A program made the position numbers and the translations under genes. Shown here in pieces: positions 54,661 through 56,810 of a stretch of 56,810 nt of DNA (the first letter of the stretch is position 1; each line of letters starts with the position of its first letter). This DNA is from Neptuniibacter pectenicola (GTDB lineage: Bacteria > Pseudomonadota > Gammaproteobacteria > Pseudomonadales > Balneatricaceae): NCBI RefSeq assembly GCF_001597735.1, contig NZ_LUTS01000014.1:1-56810 (forward strand). The letters run 5' to 3'. The notes below the pieces were generated by a model. The model saw only the letters and a list, made by a program, of their open reading frames with translations, made no database searches and was not told where the DNA came from.

Positions 54661-54737
54661 GGAGCGGTAGTTCAGTTGGTTAGAATACCTGCCTGTCACG
54701 CAGGGGGTCGCGGGTTCGAGTCCCGTCCGTTCCGCCA
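54661..54737 (+). tRNA. tRNA-Asp (anticodon GTC)
   Basis: 77 bases with encoded CCA. Acceptor GGAGCGG/CCGTTCC with one G-T pair, discriminator G, anticodon loop CTGTCAC (GTC at 54695-54697), T loop TTCGAGT. It lies between hupB and ppiD. Confidence 0.98.
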
Positions 54738-54751
54738 AAAAATCAAGAAAG

Positions 54752-54779
54752 GCGCATTCGTTTAGAATGCGCTTTTTTT
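54752..54779 (+). terminator. Terminator of hupB-tRNA-Asp
   Basis: GCGCATTC-GTTTA-GAATGCGC followed by TTTTTTT. Confidence 0.92.
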
Positions 54780-54813
54780 GTGTAAAAAAAATGGTCAGGG
54801 GTTTACAGGCATA

Positions 54814-56700
54814 ATGCTACAGTCCATTCGGGATAACTCTCAGGGAATCATCGCCAAGATTATTGTTGGTTTGATTGCAGTTACTTTTGCTTTATTTGGT
54901 GTTGAGTCGCTTGTTAGTTTAACTGCTGGCAGCAATTCACCGGCAACGGTTAATGGCGAAGAAATTAGTCAACAAGATCTTATTCAAGGTGTTCAGTTAC
55001 AAAAACGCCAAATGCTTTCTCAAATGGGAGAAGATGCAGATCCAGCATTGCTTGATGATAATTTAATCAGCAACATGGTGCTGGAAGGGCTTATCGAACA
55101 GTCAGTTCTTGTGCAATCGGCAACCGATCAGGGATTAAGTTTCTCTGATGCTATGATTGATCAATTAATTCTGACAACACCAGATTTTCAACAAGATGGG
55201 CAGTTTAACCGTGCGCAGTTTGAAGCTGTGCTACGTAACGCCGGTCTGACACCAATGATGTATCGTAATTTGGTGCGCAAGGAAAAGGTAACAGAACAAG
55301 AACGTGCTGCGTTTATGCTCTCTGCTTTTACACTCCCTTCCGAGCTAAAAACCATCGCTCAACTGGACAGCCAAACGCGGGATCTACGTTATTTCACCTT
55401 ACCTGCTGAATCAGTGCGTGCATCAATAGAGGTGAGTGATGAGGAAATAGCAGATTACTTTGATAAGCATCGCACCGAGTTCTTAACCGATGAGCAGGTG
55501 GCTATCGAGTATCTACTACTTGAACGTGATGTGTTGGCAAGTGAAATAACAGTAACGGATGAGCAGCTACAAAACGCTTATCAGTTATTAGTCGATACTT
55601 TCCAAGCACAAGAGCTTCGCCACTCTGCTCATATTCTAGTTGCCATCTCGGATGAGCAAGATGATGCAGCGGCTAAAGCAAAAGCGGACGCACTTGTTGA
55701 GCGTCTAGCTGCGGGTGAGGCATTTGAAGCCTTAGCGAAAGCCGAGTCTGATGACCCAGCTTCCGCTGAAATGGGCGGTGATTTAGGTGTTAATGCAAAA
55801 GGTGTTTTCTCTAGCGAATTTGAAGGTGCTTTATTTGCATTGGAGAAAGGACAAACTACATCGACACCAATAAGAACAGAGTTTGGTTATCATATTATCA
55901 AGCTGATTGATGTCGAAGAGACTGAAACACCAACCTTTGCTGAAGCGAAAGCGGATCTTGAAAATGATCTACTGACTCAGTTATCTGAGGAAGCTTATGT
56001 TGCTCAGTTAGAGCGTTTAGCGGATATCTCATTCTCATCGGGTGATCTAGTTGAACCGTCAGAAACACTTGAGCTGGAGATTCATAAAACCGATCTCTTT
56101 GCACGTAGTGGTGATGAAGACGAAATTACGGCCAACCCTAAAGTGCTAAGTGTTGCCTTTGATGGTGAGCTTATTAAAGAAGGTTTAAACAGCACGCCTA
56201 TCGAGCTAGATTCTGGTCGTGCGGTTGTTCTACGCGTTGTGCAGCATGAGTTGCCTCGTGAGAAAACAATTGATGAAGTATCGGCAAATATTAAAGATAC
56301 GTTAATTGACGAGAAAGTATCTCAGGCATTGACTGCTCAAGCAGATGGGATAATAGCAAAACTTAAGCAGGGCGAGTCGCTAGAGAACGTTGCTTCTGGT
56401 GCGACAGTCATGACGCTTGCGGGCGTTGCCCGTAGTCAGCAGGACCTAGCGCAAGAGTTACGTACTGCAGCGTTTAAACTGCCTAAGCCCGCAGCAGATA
56501 GCATCAGCTATACTGCGGTTGATATGCTAGATGGTAGTAAATCAATCTTAGTGCTCGATAACGTTATCGATGCTGAAATTGATCTTAAGCCAGAAGAAAT
56601 TAGCTATATGAGCATGATGCTGAGTAACCGTAAAGGTCAGCAAGATTATCAAGATTATATAACTCAGCTAAAAGAGAAGGCTGAAGTCGAACGTTTATAA
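54814..56700 (+). CDS. ppiD: Periplasmic folding chaperone PpiD
   Basis: 628 residues. N-terminal membrane anchor (about 12-34: IIAKIIVGLIAVTFALFGV), SurA-like N-domain (VNGEEISQQDLIQGVQLQK), a parvulin-like domain (about 268-360: LRHSAHILVAI and FGYHIIKLIDVEE) and a C-terminal chaperone part. It helps secreted proteins leaving SecYEG. ATG 54814 is chosen as the family start; the frame runs 12 codons upstream into the terminator. Confidence 0.94.
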   Translation: MLQSIRDNSQGIIAKIIVGLIAVTFALFGVESLVSLTAGSNSPATVNGEEISQQDLIQGVQLQKRQMLSQMGEDADPALLDDNLISNMVLEGLIEQSVLVQSATDQGLSFSDAMIDQLILTTPDFQQDGQFNRAQFEAVLRNAGLTPMMYRNLVRKEKVTEQERAAFMLSAFTLPSELKTIAQLDSQTRDLRYFTLPAESVRASIEVSDEEIADYFDKHRTEFLTDEQVAIEYLLLERDVLASEITVTDEQLQNAYQLLVDTFQAQELRHSAHILVAISDEQDDAAAKAKADALVERLAAGEAFEALAKAESDDPASAEMGGDLGVNAKGVFSSEFEGALFALEKGQTTSTPIRTEFGYHIIKLIDVEETETPTFAEAKADLENDLLTQLSEEAYVAQLERLADISFSSGDLVEPSETLELEIHKTDLFARSGDEDEITANPKVLSVAFDGELIKEGLNSTPIELDSGRAVVLRVVQHELPREKTIDEVSANIKDTLIDEKVSQALTAQADGIIAKLKQGESLENVASGATVMTLAGVARSQQDLAQELRTAAFKLPKPAADSISYTAVDMLDGSKSILVLDNVIDAEIDLKPEEISYMSMMLSNRKGQQDYQDYITQLKEKAEVERL

Positions 56701-56810
56701 TTTTGTATACGCTAAAAAAAACCACCTTCGGGTCACTGCTGTCCCACAGTTTTGGATGGTAAATGAAAAAGCCTGAGATCCACTGGTAAACTGTTGTTAC
56801 CACACACCAG
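56701..56810. other. Broken ppiD terminator and possible IS end
   Basis: AAAAAAAACCACC-TTCG-GGT (to 56733) looks like the left half and loop of a terminator whose expected right arm GGTTTTTT is missing. From 56734 the sequence is CACTGCTGTCCCACAG and beyond, which may be the end of an insertion sequence. No gene can be called in the remaining bases. Confidence 0.45.

Noticed and set aside
1-56810. CRISPR arrays, toxin-antitoxin pairs, prophage or defence islands
   Set aside because: No regularly spaced repeats, no cas genes, no phage structural genes and no defence-type gene sets were found on either strand.

Overview
The window looks like chromosomal DNA of a marine gammaproteobacterium of the Oceanospirillales type (Neptuniibacter/Amphritea/Marinobacterium-like). 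The reasons are the Pseudomonas-like backbone synteny (aspS-yebC-ruv, tol-pal-cpoB-queC-tRNA-Lys, nadA-bepA-tusA-perM-bcp-dapA-bamC, lon-hupB-tRNA-Asp-ppiD), moderate GC and the catabolic gene set. The genus is an inference from gene content and order only.

Layout. Positions 1-152 are the 3' end of a group II intron (last codons of its maturase, then domains V and VI). A loose set of small genes follows to 2.8 kb (membrane protein, TatD-linked radical SAM protein, DUF2164, VF530). From 14.7 kb back to 3.0 kb on the minus strand lies one ten-gene catabolic operon: livG-livF-binding protein-livH-livM-acyl-CoA ligase-etfB-etfA-acyl-CoA dehydrogenase-ETF:ubiquinone oxidoreductase, closed by a terminator at 2900-2923. 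A hybrid sensor kinase with tandem Cache domains and a PhoB-type response regulator diverge from it (14.9-18.5 kb). Miscellaneous genes (AhpD-like, Gre-like, PaaI, FemAB-like, HIT, FmdB) lead to aspS and yebC.

The SOS-type ruvC-TRIC-ruvA-ruvB operon (26-29 kb) precedes a DksA-like gene, tolQRAB-pal-cpoB, queC and tRNA-Lys. Next come nadA, bepA (opposite strand), tusA, a PerM-type transporter, bcp (opposite strand), dapA-bamC, a hydroxyacid dehydrogenase, rluA-rlmD, cobS, a TrpD2/YbiB gene, a KefB-type antiporter, a MATE pump, nfuA, lon, hupB, tRNA-Asp and ppiD. The window ends where the ppiD terminator hairpin seems to be broken by foreign sequence.

The most interesting part is the 2.9-19.2 kb region. 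It encodes import of an unknown organic acid, CoA activation, acyl-CoA oxidation and transfer of the electrons to ubiquinone, next to a dedicated extracellular-ligand sensor. A 14-base element (TAAC-N6-TAAC type) sits in the promoter of the operon and, with almost the same geometry, upstream of an AhpD-like gene at 19.1 kb, which suggests one regulon. Other points of note are a TRIC-family channel gene inside the LexA-controlled ruv operon, a LivF ATPase with Arg in place of the Walker A Lys, candidate sigma-32 and IscR sites before lon and nfuA, a BamC with a long insertion, and mobile-element junctions at both edges.
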